NCBI RefSeq assembly: GCF_016097555.1
Contig: NC_054713.1
Location: forward strand, 6,500,047 to 6,564,046
Direction of reading: 5' to 3'
DNA: 64,000 nt
Source of the DNA: Gigantopelta aegis
Taxonomy: Eukaryota > Mollusca > Gastropoda > Neomphalida > Peltospiridae
The notes under the pieces are model-generated. The model was not told the origin of the DNA. It ran no database searches and saw nothing but the letters and a program-made list of their open reading frames with translations. Below, in pieces: positions 23,880 through 36,790 of this stretch. A program made the translations under genes and the position numbers. The stretch's first letter is position 1. Each line of letters opens with the position of its first letter.

Positions 23880-24165
23880 GGGTGCTCTGAAGAATAAGGC
23901 GGGCTCTACATAACTAACATCGCACGAGAGAGAGGACGTGCGCGGCGGAGCAAGAGCGATCGATGCTTCGCGCGGTGAACTCAGAACTTCTGAGACGGGA
24001 TTGTCCCGTTCCGAGACTGCCCGAACAGAGAAACGCAGACGTCAGCTTGACAACGAGGCTCAGCCGAGTGTTTGCCACTCACATAAATAAACTTGAAAAT
24101 TGGTTTATTTATAGCCGACGGAGTTTCCCTGACCCGCAGACGACAATAAAATGACAGCAGTCAAA
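23880..24165. promoter_or_regulatory. CpG-rich, GC-richer block (candidate promoter)
   Basis: Unlike its AT-rich surroundings it is dense in CG dinucleotides (GACGTGCGCGGCGGAGC, GATCGATGCTTCGCGCGG, GACGTCAGC). I see no coding frame I would defend, so a promoter or 5' exon is only a possibility. A diverged transposon is an alternative. Confidence 0.25.
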
Positions 24166-24197
24166 ACGGGTCCCTAAGTACTTGACCTTATGTGTTT

Positions 24198-24583
24198 CAA
24201 GCAGCGTGGTTGTAGTATACACCCAAGTCTGTGTGCATTACAAGCGTGTCGCAATAATAGGTACACCGTACAGTAACGTACATCTGTTTGGTTATGGTTA
24301 AGATTATTACTTCTTTCTTTCTTTTTTTTTCATTAAAGCAGCGTGGTTGTAGTATACACTCAAGTATGTGTGTGTGTATTATGAGAGTCGCAATACTAGG
24401 TGCACCGTACAGTAACGTACACCTGTTTGGTTATGGTTAAGATTATTACTTCTTTCTTTCTTTTTTTTTCATTAAAGCAGCGTGGTTGTAGTATACACTC
24501 AAGTATGTGTGTGTGTATTATGAGAGTCGCAATACTAGGTGCACCGTACAGTAACGTACACCTGCTTGGTTATTGTTAGATTA

Positions 24584-24604
<21 letters not shown>
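24198..24604. repeat. Tandem repeat, three units of about 140 bp
   Basis: AAGCAGCGTGGTTGTAGTAT recurs at 24198, 24336 and 24475. Each unit carries GCACCGTACAGTAACGTACA and a CTTTCTTTC/T-run. The last two units are almost identical. Confidence 0.92.
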
Positions 24605-24620
<16 letters not shown>

Positions 24621-25529
24621 CTTTTTTTTGTCTTTCTGGGTCATTGAAACAAGTAATTCGAATTGGACGTAGAAAATGTGTGGGTTTTAGGGGGTGCGCC
24701 TTGGACTATAAAAAAAAAGAAAAGAAAAACATCTTCACGAAGGCAGGGGCGTGAGCTGGGGGAAGGGGGTGGGGTGCTTAGTATAAGGCGCACATTAAGT
24801 CAAGGGCGAGTTGCTTCCATCTATTTAGCAAATTTAAAAGGGCGGGAAATTTTTAATTATTATCATTGTTGTTGTTGGAAGATTTATTTTGTTAATAATG
24901 ATGCAAGTACTACAATCGGGATTTAGTGAGTACGATAGGTTATACATTTTTGGTTTCTGTGTCCATTTGTTGCACTATTTCGTTTGAGAAACGGTTGAAA
25001 CATGGTGCCACAAGTTTTGAATACCAGCTATATATATGGTATGTAACAATATTCGGACGTAGAAAGAACCACACTTTCTACGTCCCTTCGGACTACGGGG
25101 TGCTTTACGCGCGTTTTACATTCAGTCTTGCCCAAATACTCACCCAAATACTCACCCAAATACTCGAGCGCTTGTACAGGAATTTATAGAAGATTGTGGC
25201 GAGCGAAGAGTCGGGGAGTGGGTGGGGGGAGGGGGGGTCGAGTCGTGATCCTCCAGAAAATATATTTTGTTTTTTAAATCCCATGAGCAGGAGAAGGGTC
25301 GATCCTCGAACGTTGAAGAGCTAGACGGACATCTAGACAGTTATAATCGTTTTCTACAGCCAGAGACAACTCTATAATGAAAATGAGGAATTTCTGCCAA
25401 CAACTAAGTGGGCACGATATTTTACGTCCAACATAGGTTTATTATATTTTATAGCGCGGGAATCTTTTCCTACTTGGTGATAGGCAGACATTTTACATTT
25501 TCATTATAGAGCTCTTGAATGGAAAAAAA
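24605..25529. other. Noncoding, T-run and short tandem words
   Basis: T-run at 24588-24620 and a triple CTCACCCAAATA around 25136-25165. GC-rich 25195-25240 resembles M6-type interiors. No exon seen. Confidence 0.45.
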
Positions 25530-25680
25530 CTTAAAGTTTGCTTTGTTAACGGCACCACTGGAGCACATTGATTTATTAATCATCAGCTATTTGATGTCAA
25601 ACATTTGATAAATCCGACATATAGTCTCAGAGAGGAAACCATCTAATTTTTTCAATTATGTCCGCCTACCACAGATAGAT
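25530..25680 (-). mobile_element. SINE-A tail fragment
   Basis: AACGGCACCACTGGAGCACA through GAGAGGAAACCATC; only the 3' 150 bp. Confidence 0.78.
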
Positions 25681-25767
25681 CTAAAGACAACTCTTTTTTT
25701 TTTCTCTTTTTTTTTTTTGGGGGGGGGGGGGTGTTGGTACAATTTGCTGCATCGAAATCTTGAATGT

Positions 25768-26080
25768 TAAAGTTTATTTTGTTCAACGAACCTACTAGAG
25801 TGCATTGATTTATTAATCTTCAGCTATTGGATGTCAAACATTTGGTAACTTTTACATATAGTCTTAGAGAGGAAACCCATTACATTTTTCCATTAGTAGC
25901 AAGGGATCTTTTATATGTACCACCCCACAGACAGGATATCACATACCATGGCTTTTGATATACCAGTCGTATTGCACTGGCAGTTACGAGAAATATCCCA
26001 ATGGGCCCACTAACGGGGATCGATCCCAAACCGACCATGTATCAGCCGAGCACTTTTCTACTAGGCTACGTCCCGCCCCT
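25768..26080 (-). mobile_element. SINE-A copy, full length
   Basis: Tail in reverse at 25775 and head GGGCGGGACGTAGCCTAGTA in reverse at 26079. B-box-like GGGATCGATCCC. Confidence 0.92.
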
Positions 26081-26362
26081 TCAAACGGAAGAGTACACGG
26101 GCTTTCATCCAATCATGAGCGCACCGACGACTTTGATCCCACCCCGTATTCAGATTCTCGTATCCGCCCCTGTGTAGTAGGCCTACCTGGCTGTAACGCA
26201 GTTGTCAGTCTGGTTGTAACCAACACCGTTAAATACCAGTTGTGCACACAACATAAATTTGTAAGTCAACTCAATAAACTGCACATAGCGATACACGTTT
26301 TGCTTTGTCAGCATGCGACGTATTAATATACGGATATATCTGTCTGGCCTATACATGAACGA

Positions 26363-26537
26363 GCGCGTGTGCAGGGTGGGGGATTCGGGGACGGATCCTC
26401 TCCCCCCTCCCCCCGGCTCAAGTATTTTTAGTTTTCTCTTTTTATAAATATAGTTTCGGAGAGAGCATGACTCTACCATCTCTGTAAACTTCGCTCGCCA
26501 GTTACAACACCCCAACCCCACCTCACTGCACACGCGC
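26363..26537. mobile_element. M6 MITE, 175 bp
   Basis: GCGCGTGTGCAG at 26363-26374 is exactly inverted at 26526-26537 (CTGCACACGCGC). Noncoding interior. Confidence 0.7.
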
Positions 26538-26639
26538 CTAATTTATTATCACGTTGTTGTGATAAAAGTGCATAGCTTACAACACGTGCATTCATATACA
26601 CGAACACACGCGCACACCCGATCACATAAACGCACTCAT

Positions 26640-26960
<321 letters not shown>

Positions 26961-27000
26961 GAGGGAGAAAGAGAGAGGGAGAGACAGAGAAACAGAGATA

Positions 27001-27380
27001 GAAAGAAAGAAATGTTTTATTTAACGACGCACTCAACACATTTTATTTACGGTTATATTGGCGTCAGACATATGGTTAAGTACCACACAGATTTTGAGAG
27101 GAAACATGCTGTCGCCACTACATGGGCTACTCTTTCCGATTAGCAGCAAGGGATCTTTTATTTGCGCTTAGGATAGCACAAACCATGGCCTTTGTTGAAC
27201 CAGTTATGGATCACTGGTCGGTGCAAATGGTTTACACCTACCCATTGAGCCTTGCGGAGCACTCACTCAGGGTTTGGAGTCAGTATCTGGATTTAAAAAT
27301 CCCATGCCTCGACTGGGATCCGAACCCAGTACCTACCAGCCTGTAGACCGATGGCCTACCACGACGCCACCGAGGCCGGT
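27001..27380 (-). mobile_element. SINE-C copy, full length
   Basis: Head CCGGCCTCGGTGGCGTCGTG in reverse at 27380, B-box GGGTTCGGATCCC, B-type tail near 27030. It is very close to the copy at 9486-9879 and lacks a short CCCACAGGCAGG word. Confidence 0.9.
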
Positions 27381-27574
27381 AGAAACAGAGATAGAGGCAG
27401 ACAGAGATAGACAGATATTATGTATTAGTCCATCCCTAAGTTAAGCCATCAAACGTTTCGCTAACGTTCGCGAACTATTTGATTGGTTCCCGACGTAGCC
27501 ATTTGGTTTAATGTGAGGCGCCTACACCATTCTAGCGGGCGTTTTTTCGTTCGGTCTGGTTGAACGCAGACCAG

Positions 27575-27682
27575 GGTTCCGTTTTATGAAGCAGTCTTAG
27601 TGCTAAGATCACCGTATGTGCATAACGACCGTATGCACTTAAGGTGATCTTATCGCTAAGATCGTTTCGTAAAACGGGGTTC
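27575..27682. mobile_element. Palindromic mini-MITE
   Basis: Arms of about 33 bp at 27581-27613 and 27643-27675 (GCTAAGATCACC against GGTGATCTTA; GTTTTA against TAAAAC) around a 29-bp centre that is itself partly palindromic (GTATGTGCAT/GTATGCAC). A partial relative is at 42618-42670. Confidence 0.75.
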
Positions 27683-28060
27683 AGGTAGCTGGGATGTGTG
27701 TCTGAGGAAGCGTGTTTGAAATGAACTGAACATGAAATAATGCACGAAATGAAATAAATAGGAATAAAAATGGTTCTTATTTCAAATGAGATGTGCATCC
27801 AGGGCAATGTGCTTCAAAATTAACTGGATATATAATTATGCACGAAATGAATAAACAGGAATGAAAAATGGTTCTTACCTTGCTGGGCGATTATTAACAG
27901 AAAAACTTCGAAAGACCAGTGGCTAGTTGTGACCAGGGTTTCAAGTTCAGAAGTTTCATGCATGTAGCCACCATGACGTTATTTAAAGTCCCCGGCTTTT
28001 GTGAAAGCTTAAGTCCAGATTTTAACAGTTCCATCAGCACGGTCCCCCGTCTTATTGTTA
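27683..28060. other. Noncoding, SINE-D-like tail remnants
   Basis: Two degenerate copies of a phrase with TGCACGAAATGAA and AAAATGGTTCTTA (27738 and 27840). GATGTGCATCCAGGGCAATG resembles the SINE-D 3' region. Confidence 0.4.
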
Positions 28061-28532
28061 GGTCTCACTACACAGATGCCATCTGCCATTGAAACCCATG
28101 TTAAACTGCCCAACTTCAAGCGAAGATTGCCCATAGAACGGGTTCTCGTTGGCACTAACAACATACACCATTGCAAACATACATTATATAAGCATTTATT
28201 TTCACCCCAAAATTGAGAACATTTCCGTCTCAGTTTTTTGCTATATGACCGCATCTGGCTGTAGTACCGGTCCGAATAGGTGGTTCATTAACCGATTCAC
28301 CCCGGCTGTCACTTGCGCTATATACCCATGTCCCAAAAGGTCGATGCACAATATTACAAAATAACATGGGCACAATACAGCCAGAAGGCTTACCATTAAA
28401 CATACATATTGTTTTAATTCTTCACCATTTGCTAGAAGTGAATATGTGACCCATAACATGTGTCCCAATTAGGAACTATAGTGGACCGTGATCAATGAAC
28501 TGTCACCCGGAAGTGATTTGTGTAGTGAGACC
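28061..28532. mobile_element. M1 MITE, longer copy
   Basis: GGTCTCACTACACAG to TGTGTAGTGAGACC, flanked by TTA on both sides (possible 3-bp target duplication, as made by PIF/Harbinger elements). About 90 bp longer than the 1238-1619 copy, mainly around 28115-28165 and 28290-28320. Confidence 0.82.
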
Positions 28533-29445
28533 TTAGCTTGTTTCCGTCTAGTATAGTATGCTGTAGTCAAGCTAAGTTGCCATGCAACGTCGTGACGTCC
28601 ATGTATTGTTGACGTCACTGGTACATGTCCGGATTTATTCGGAATACTTCAGCTGTTCTACGAATACCTATTCGGAATACCCATTCGGAACTCTACGGCC
28701 GATTCGAGATAACAAACCTCAGATGCACAGCAGTAACTGTTAGCGACATCTTAAGACGACGCTACACAATGCGTGTGCCTTCTATAAGAATAGCCACGAA
28801 TGAGAATAGTTGACTACAAAAAAAAACAAAAAAAAAAAACATTATGATTTTATCGGTTGCTATGCAATCGGCTATTCTCGTACGAGACACTCGTATCGTG
28901 TGACGACGCCTTTAGAGTCTCGCTTTATTTACACTCTAGTTGAATAAAGAGTCTAGTTTACCAAGGCTAGAAGACCAGTTACTTTTATGAATCCTCAGCT
29001 GACATTTATAAATACCAGCCTCTGGCATTATAAATGCTCGCCTATGTTTTATTAATAAAGAAATGCAGCTTTTTTTAGTCTCAAGGACATATTTATAAAG
29101 AAGACTGATTTAAAAAAAAAAAAAAAAAAAAAAAATCTTTTTCTGTTACTTCCATGGTAATATGCCAAAAATTCCTAAATAAGTTCCAAAAATGCCTGGT
29201 GTTTTGTATGTATTTGACAATCTTCGCACTCGTACAAACCACACCCAAACAGGAGTTGACGGTCATGGCACATATATTTATGAAAATTATATGTAGTTTT
29301 AAATAATAATAATAATTCCTTGCCTATCACTAAGCCTAAGAATTTAATTCGTATTCTTAATTATTAGCGTTCAGACATGGATTTATGCAAAAACACCAAG
29401 CGAAATTTAAGCGTATACAGGGGAGCTAACTGCATACCAAAAAAA
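28533..29445. other. Noncoding, poly-A run
   Basis: A-run at 29112-29134. Repeated ATTCGGAATAC words at 28636-28690. No exon recognised. Confidence 0.5.
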
Positions 29446-29637
29446 AGTTTGTTTTGTTTAACGACACCACTAGAGCACATTGATACTAGATGTCAAACAT
29501 ATGATCATTTTGACACAGTCATAGAGATGAAACCCGGTACATGTTTCCATTAGTAGCAAGGAATTTTTTATATGCACCATCGCACAGACAGGATAGCACA
29601 TACCACGGTCTTTGATATATCAGTCGTGGTATATCGT
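29446..29637 (-). mobile_element. SINE-A copy, 5' truncated
   Basis: Complete tail, with a deletion in the ATTAATCATCGGCTATTGG segment, body to CAGTCGTGGTATATCG, no head. Confidence 0.82.
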
Positions 29638-29691
29638 TATAGTGTAATGCATACTTCCGGAGGAAAAAGAAAATAAAAGAAATGGAAACAA

Positions 29692-29982
29692 TTGGAGAAA
29701 TGTTTTATTTAACGACGCACTCAACACATTTTAATTACTGCTATATGGTGTCGAACATATCGTTAAAAAGCATACAAATAATGAGAGACGAAACCCGTTG
29801 CCATCACGCAATGAGTACTCTTTCCGCTTTGCAGCAAGAGATATTTAATATGCAGCATCCGACAGACAGGATAGTAGGATGCATATCACGGCCTTCGTTG
29901 CACCAGTTGTGGGGCACTAGCTGGAACGAAAAATAGCCTAATGGGCCACCGACGGGGATCGATCATGCAAGCGCTTTACCGC
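29692..29982 (-). mobile_element. SINE-B copy
   Basis: Tail AAATGTTTTATTTAACGACG in reverse at 29697. The head ends at CAAGCGCTTTACCGCC with part of the B-box region deleted. Confidence 0.85.
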
Positions 29983-30110
29983 CTTCATACACCATTAAAT
30001 GTTGCCTTCATATAATTATTTTACCGTCTGCTTATTATTATTCTAAGTTCACCATTACTGCACTAATTAACTTATAGACGGTTTATGTTGATGGTGGTTT
30101 ATTTATTTAC

Positions 30111-30158
<48 letters not shown>

Positions 30159-31493
30159 TTATTCATTAAACATTTTCGTGGTTTATTTTGTTGTTGTTGT
30201 TATTTATTTATTTATTTATTTTATATTGAAGTTTATTTTATTTTATGAGTTTATTTTTCTGCTTACCCATGTGTTTTTAACACTCCAAATCATGGCGACC
30301 AGTTTCACTTAAACAATAAACATATAACGATGTTTTCCCCATCACTGTTAGAGTACTTTAAAAAATATCTTACTAGGAAATTTTTTTCCCACATCCACTA
30401 CCCATAAATGTGGAATTTTAAAGTAATTTGGAATTCTTTGTAGTTTTAATGCGCGTACAAGATAATAAACGCGTCTTTTTTTTTTTTTTTTAAATTTAAA
30501 GAAATGTTGCCAACGGGTGGTCTCAATTCATAATTTAAGAGCACTATTCATTAAACATATATATATATATATATTACTATGACAAAGATATACAAGATAT
30601 ATGATGTATAAGATATTCCATTTCATTGTAAAGAATAGCTACGTGGGCTGTTTTCTTCAAAAAAAACCTAACATGAGCCCAAAATATATCGATCCCTTAG
30701 AATCATTTATTTTAAAATTTATATGTAAAAATTTCATTATTTGTATTGCTTATTTGTTTGGGGTTGTTTGTTGTTCTTGTTGTTGTTTTGTTGTTTTTTC
30801 TTTGTTCTTTTTTTTTTTTTTTTCTCTCTTTTTTTTTCTTTTCTTTTTTTGGTAGGGGAGGGGGGGGGTAATTTATTTATTTATGTATTAAATATTTCTC
30901 CTATTTATTTATTTTTTAAATTCGTGGCTGGGAGGAGTGACGCAAAAGATAAATAATTTCATATTATGAAACCTATCAAATATCCACGAGCTCGTCATTT
31001 TCAGTGATACGAATCCCATCTCCTCAAGAAGAAAATAAAAATAAAACCGATGAAACCGGTAATTCGCAAACTTCTTTACTGTATATGTCTGCTTATTCTA
31101 TTTACAGAAAGGACTGGTGGGCATGGCGGGAGAGGAAATCCCAAAACAGATTATTTGCGTGCGAATGTATTTTTGATAGTGAATAATGACTTTCTGTTTG
31201 ACTTTTACGATTTGATCTTAAAATTAAAAAAAGAATCATTAGATAGACAGGTAGGTGTAGAACAACAGGGGGTTGTGTTTTACAGTGTGGGTATGTGAGC
31301 CTCCATCAATACATTTTAACGTTTTGTGAGCTAAAGGCGCGTTTCAACATGGTGTTTTATATTAACGATTTGTAGCTAACGGTATATGACCGTTCCTATA
31401 TAACCTTAAAATATGCCTTATAAACAAATTCAAAGTCATAATTATTTCAGTTTATTTTCGAATTTTCGTCTGTTCTAGCTTCATCGGGAAATA
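29983..31493. other. Noncoding, several simple repeats
   Basis: (CTAT)n at 30113-30158, (AT)n near 30559-30575, and a T/G-rich tract with poly-T and G-run at 30755-30872. No supported exon. Confidence 0.5.
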
Positions 31494-31815
31494 AGGGGCG
31501 GCACGTAGCCCAGTGGCAAATTGCTCGCTTGAAGCGCGGTCGGTTTGGGATCGATCCTCATCGGTGGGCCCATTGTGCTATTTCTTGTTCTAGCCAGTGC
31601 ACCACGACCGGTATATCACAGGCTGTGGTATATATTATCCTGTCTGTGGGATGGTGCATATAAAACGTCCCTTGCTACTAATGGAAAAATGCAGCGGGGT
31701 TCCTCTCTAATACTATATGTAAGAATTACCGAATGTTTGATGTCCAATAAACGATTATTAATAAATCAATGTGTTCAAGTGGTGTCGTTAAAAAAAAAAA
31801 AAACATTTAACTTTC
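31494..31815 (+). mobile_element. SINE-A copy, full length
   Basis: Head GGGGCGGCACGTAGCCCAGT, complete body, tail GTGGTGTCGTTAAAAAAAAA. Confidence 0.92.
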
Positions 31816-32285
31816 AATGAAAAATCTGTTGACAAAGTAATAGAAAAATAACACAACTAGCAAATACAGTTAAATTTATTTTAATACATAATGACAACTT
31901 ACTTTAAAAACTTATTAAAAAACAAAAAACATTATTGTAACTAATTAATATAAACTCAAAGAATACGTTTAAAATAATATTTAAAATTACTTACAATAAT
32001 GCTAAGAGTCGATCTATAGTACATAAAGGTCTTGCAATAAATTAATGGAATAAAGTAATGAACTACTGTCAGGTAGACTGTCAATCTGATAGCAAGCCCA
32101 TAAGCTAAGAGTGAGTAAAAATCAAGTACCATGGTAAAGTGCTGTTCGGAGATAAAGTAAAGTAAATAAATAAAGTGAGGGAGAATAAAATTACTTAAAA
32201 TCTATAACTCCATATGCAAGAGTACTCTATATACGTGCGCGCGCGTGCGTGGATATTTGTGGTATGTGTATGTATGTCGGTCTGT
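31816..32285. other. AT-rich noncoding
   Basis: Very AT-rich; no open frame or repeat end recognised. Confidence 0.5.
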
Positions 32286-32628
<343 letters not shown>

Positions 32629-33142
32629 ACCAGACGCGCAATCCACCTTACATCACCATCCAAGAAAGAACGAAAAGGAAAACTCTAATTAGAGTTTTGG
32701 TAGCTATATTTCAGTTAGGATTTAAACTAAGATAAAAGCGGCCATTTTCGTTTTTGGCAGCCGGACTGGCGCTATCTGTTATTCCGCTTCATTAGTACAG
32801 GCTACACAAGTGTATCAGTTTTAACATGACCGTGAAACGAAAATAAAATGTGTTTTTTAGACAAATATCTTCGGCTCCGAATATTGATGGAACGGGTTGA
32901 TTGTATATTGGACTTCTCCATAACTCGTTATAATTCATTGGTTGATTTTAATAACAAGGTTTTGTGGTTGCTTGATCTATCTATATATTATCCGTTGTCT
33001 TGTGCAGTGTTTGCTTGTAACTGAATATTCAAATAAAGTACTCCTGTCAGGTGCAGATTCCATTTTTCAATTGGGGGTGGTCGGTTGAAAAACATTAAGT
33101 AGTTCATGGTGATGACTGAACTAAAGGGGACAAGAGCAAGAA

Positions 33143-33269
33143 GCGCGGATCCAGGGGGAGCCGAAGGGCGTTCCTTTTTTTATCGCCAACGTCAACAAAA
33201 TGTATCAAAGCTTGATCAATACATCTTACTATACACGATGCCCTCTTTCACAAATCCCTGGATCCGCGC
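33143..33269. mobile_element. M7 MITE, 127 bp
   Basis: GCGCGGATCCAGGG at 33143-33156 is exactly inverted at 33256-33269. Short noncoding interior. Confidence 0.72.
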
Positions 33270-34600
33270 CTGGAAAATTGTCATTATAATTTTTATAGCT
33301 TGAGAAGTCTCTATATCAGTATAAGCTGAATACCCTTTTTAAAATGTCTCCACTCATGGGCGAAGGAGCCACCCTTCCCTATCAGAGCGTGCCAGAACAG
33401 GGACATCAGTGGTCCTTTTTACAAAGAACGATATGTAGCTTTTTGGTAATCTGTTTACAAATTCGAACCTACAAAAAATAATGATATTAAAAGAAGTACT
33501 CTTTACAATCGGCTGACCCCTCCCCCCCCCCCATTCGCCTCAGTGTGTTTCCCACTGCCCTTACTCCACCCCCAGTTGTTCCATGTTAGATATATCTGAA
33601 GTTTAGGCTTGTGCTCAAAAGAATATAGTTGGAACTATTCCCCTATCTCCGCCACCCCAGTATCCGTCCCTGACGTGTATCTCAGAGGTTAAAATGGGAG
33701 CTAGAACTCTCCCCGTGTATCCGCCCCTGATAATCAGTGATTGTTCTGAACAGACGTATCATACCAATGTTCAAAGTTCTCTTTAAAAAAAAGAGAAGAA
33801 AAAAAAAAGAGTTGGAACACCCCTCCTCTTTCCGCCCCTGAGAACTGTATTGAACAGACGCAACATACCAAAACCTAAATGTCATTACAAAATGCAGACA
33901 AATCAATTGTGAAGCCAAACAGATCATAATAGCGGCTAATGACGCATTGATTTATCGCCGTAGGTTTATTGTCTGCTTTCGATTGGAGTAAGTGAATTTC
34001 GGTGCACGCCCATTCGTCGACCAATGAACGCCGAGGGGGCTAAACCGGCCATTGTTGTAGAGCTGGAAACAAAGTATACGCCCTTGTTTCTAACTTTTCA
34101 TACGAAGTGGTTCACACAAAATACACAATGCCCACTGAAAGTTAATATTGACTTGTGGTGTAGAGTATTCATCTTATGTTTGCCTTAATGGAAAATCAAT
34201 CAAATTGTAGCACAATATTAATAATAATAATAAATGGATGTTTCGCGGTACATTAGTGTGTCGGATATTAGATTAATTGAAAAATAATCATTTATAAAAT
34301 GGAAACATGGGTATAAATACAGTTGTGTGTGTTTTATGCCTCGCTAAATAAGTATTTCATACAAAAAATCGTAAGTTCGAAACCAGTACTGACAATGTAT
34401 CGACTAATGACAACACTGACCACAACTAATTGGGCCAACTCGGAGTGTTCGGCGATGTTCGCAAATCTTCGTATCGCTTGGCGGAATAAGGCGAATTAGG
34501 TTATAAACGCCTAAAGAGTTTAAGTAGGCCTAAGCATGGTCGTAAGGCAAAAACCAAAACAGTTTACTTTTTACAAGTCAGAAGTGCATTGTGTCGAATT
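33270..34600. other. Noncoding, repeated CCGCCCCTGA words
   Basis: TATCCGTCCCTGACGTG (33660), TATCCGCCCCTGATAA (33718) and TTCCGCCCCTGAGAAC (33830) are related to the M7-type end sequence, so eroded copies are likely. No exon. Confidence 0.45.
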
Positions 34601-34700
34601 ACTTCACGATTGGTACATCAAAGGCTGTGATATGTACTACCCTGTATATGGGAAAGTGCATATAAAACATCCATTTCTGCTTTTTCGGAAGGAGAAGCAT
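34601..34700 (+). mobile_element. SINE body fragment (A/E)
   Basis: ATCAAAGGCTGTGATATGTA and GGAAAGTGCATATAAAACAT only. Confidence 0.65.
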
Positions 34701-35461
34701 GTGTAGTTGCTCTCCTGGGTGTATACCACCAAATAAAATCCCACAGACAACAATAGTAACATATGTGGCTACAAATCCTACCTGCAGCGTATCAATCGAC
34801 ATATACACCACGGATATAAATACTACCACCCCTCACCCTTGGAGATCAAGCTGCTTATTTCAGAGATAACGAGTACGCCTTTGATTATCCCAATTTCACA
34901 CAAAATTTGAGTATTTATGTTTTACAGGTACACCATACATGTTCCAAGCTCAAGGCTACTTGATATAGTGGTACTAGATGAAATAAAATTACATAATATT
35001 TTTGCTCACATGAAACTAATCTTTTTTACAACCAACACATTCACATTTATCACCGATCACTGGACTTGTGGTATTAACCGCTCTATCAAAAGTTGGGTGC
35101 AACTCTAACTTTGACCCAGCCGGATGTTATTTGGTTTTGTACTACCTCCTCTCGTTCTGAACCAAATTTCAAAATAACGATATGTTGGCTGAAATTCCTG
35201 CCTGATATTCGGTCAGGGAAGCTATAAATTATGCTGGCTTGAATCAAAACCTACCGATCCAAAGATGATTAACTCAAATGAATGTGTGACTATAAACGTA
35301 AAATAAATGCCGATCCGATGAGACGTAGGCAAAAAAAAACCCCAATCTCCCGACCCATGGTGATGTTGACCGTCAAAATCCGGTCAACACGACAGTATTT
35401 CGACCCCTGGTTAGACATCAAGTAACCATAGATTAGAACGTGCTGGGGTGTCGTTAAACTA
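34701..35461. other. Noncoding, nothing recognised
   Basis: No exon or transposon end seen. Confidence 0.45.
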
Positions 35462-35744
35462 GCATCGATCTAGGATCGATTTCCGTCGGTAGGTCCATTC
35501 GGCTATTTCTCGTTCCAGCCAGTGCTCCACAACTGATGTAGCAAAGGCCGTGGTATGTACTAGCATGTCTGTGGGATGGTGCATATAAAATATCCCTTGC
35601 TGCTACTCGAAAAGAGTATCCCATAAAGTGACGACAGCGGGTTTCCTCTCTCAATATCCGTGTGGTCCTTAACCATATGTCCGACGCCATATAATCGTAA
35701 ATAAAATGTGTTGAGTGCGTCGTAAAAATAAAACATTTCCTTCC
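35462..35744 (+). mobile_element. SINE-B copy, head-truncated
   Basis: Starts in the B-box region (TAGGATCGATTTCC) and runs to the complete B tail (TGCGTCGTAAAAATAAAAC). Confidence 0.88.
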
Positions 35745-35793
35745 ATAAACTAACATTGCTTTTCTTTGTATCGAACAATCATGCTTATTAGTA

Positions 35794-35850
35794 GAGTTTG
35801 TTTTATTTAACGACACCACTAGAGCAAAGTCATTAATAATCGACTGGGTT
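35794..35850 (-). mobile_element. SINE-A tail fragment
   Basis: GTTTGTTTTATTTAACGACA and CCACTAGAGCA in reverse; the rest is lost. Confidence 0.65.
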
Positions 35851-35889
35851 TGAAATATTAACACTATGTACTTCGAGGGGTCCGAAAAG

Positions 35890-36328
35890 GTAGCTCATTA
35901 ACCCTCAGCAAACAGGCAATACAACAGGCTACATGATACGGCATTCAGTTCTCAACCCTCAGCAAACAGGCAATACAAAAGGCTACATGATACGGCATTC
36001 AGTTCTCAACCCTCAGCAAACAGGCAATACAACAGGCTACATGATACGGCATTCAGTTGTCAACCCTCAGCAAACAGGCAATACAACAGGCTACATGATA
36101 CGGCATTCAGTTCAGCAAACAGGCAATACAACAGGCTACATGATACGGCATTCAGTTCTCAACCCTCAGCAAACAGGCAATACAAAAGGCTACATGATAC
36201 GGCATTCAGTTCTCAACCCTCAGCAAACAGGCAATACAACAGGCTACATGATACGGCATTCAGTTCTCAACCCTCAGCAAACAGCCAATACAACAGGCTA
36301 CATGATACGGCATTCAGTTCTCAATATA
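35890..36328. repeat. 54-bp minisatellite, about eight units
   Basis: Units share CCCTCAGCAAACAGGCAATA, CAACAGGCTACATGATACGG and CATTCAGTT. Because 54 is a multiple of three the array stays open in frame; one unit has lost 9 bp, also in frame. The predicted 18-residue peptide repeat (with QQTGNTTGYMIRHSV) has no other support. Confidence 0.93.
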
Positions 36329-36380
36329 GGAATCAACCCAGTTTTACACCGTAATTATGGGAGTTTGGCGACCCTTTCAA

Positions 36381-36590
36381 TATATTTCTCATTTTAACCA
36401 GCGCACTAAGACTGTTATATCAAAGGCTGCGGTATGTGCTATGCAGTCTGTGGGATAGTGCCTATAATAGATCGTCTGCTAATAATGAAAAAAATAGCGG
36501 TTTTCCTCTTTAACACTGTCAGAATTACCAAATGTTTGATATCCAACAGCCGATGATTAATAAATCAATGTGCTATAGCGGTGTTTGTTT
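36381..36590 (+). mobile_element. SINE-A copy, head-truncated
   Basis: From ATTTCTCATTTTAACCAGCG to GCTATAGCGGTGTTTG; the final tail is clipped. Confidence 0.8.
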
Positions 36591-36593
36591 ACT

Positions 36594-36790
36594 GACTAGC
36601 GCACATTGATTTATTAATCATCGGCTATTGGTGTCAAATGTTTGGTAATTTTCGACAAGTATTAGAGGAAGCCTGTTAAATTTCCCCATTAATAGCAAAG
36701 AATATTTGTATGCACTTTCCCACAGACAGGACTGCACATACCACATCCTTTGATATACCAGTAGTGGAGCACTGGTTGAGATGGGAAAAC
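36594..36790 (-). mobile_element. SINE-A/E copy, both ends clipped
   Basis: CTAGCGCACATTGATTTATT (tail in reverse) to GAGCACTGGTTGAGATGGGA. It lies tail to tail with the preceding copy and forms a loose inverted pair with it. Confidence 0.78.

Noticed and set aside
35933..36397. 154-codon repetitive protein
   Set aside because: Explained by a 54-bp minisatellite; kept only as a low-interest finding.
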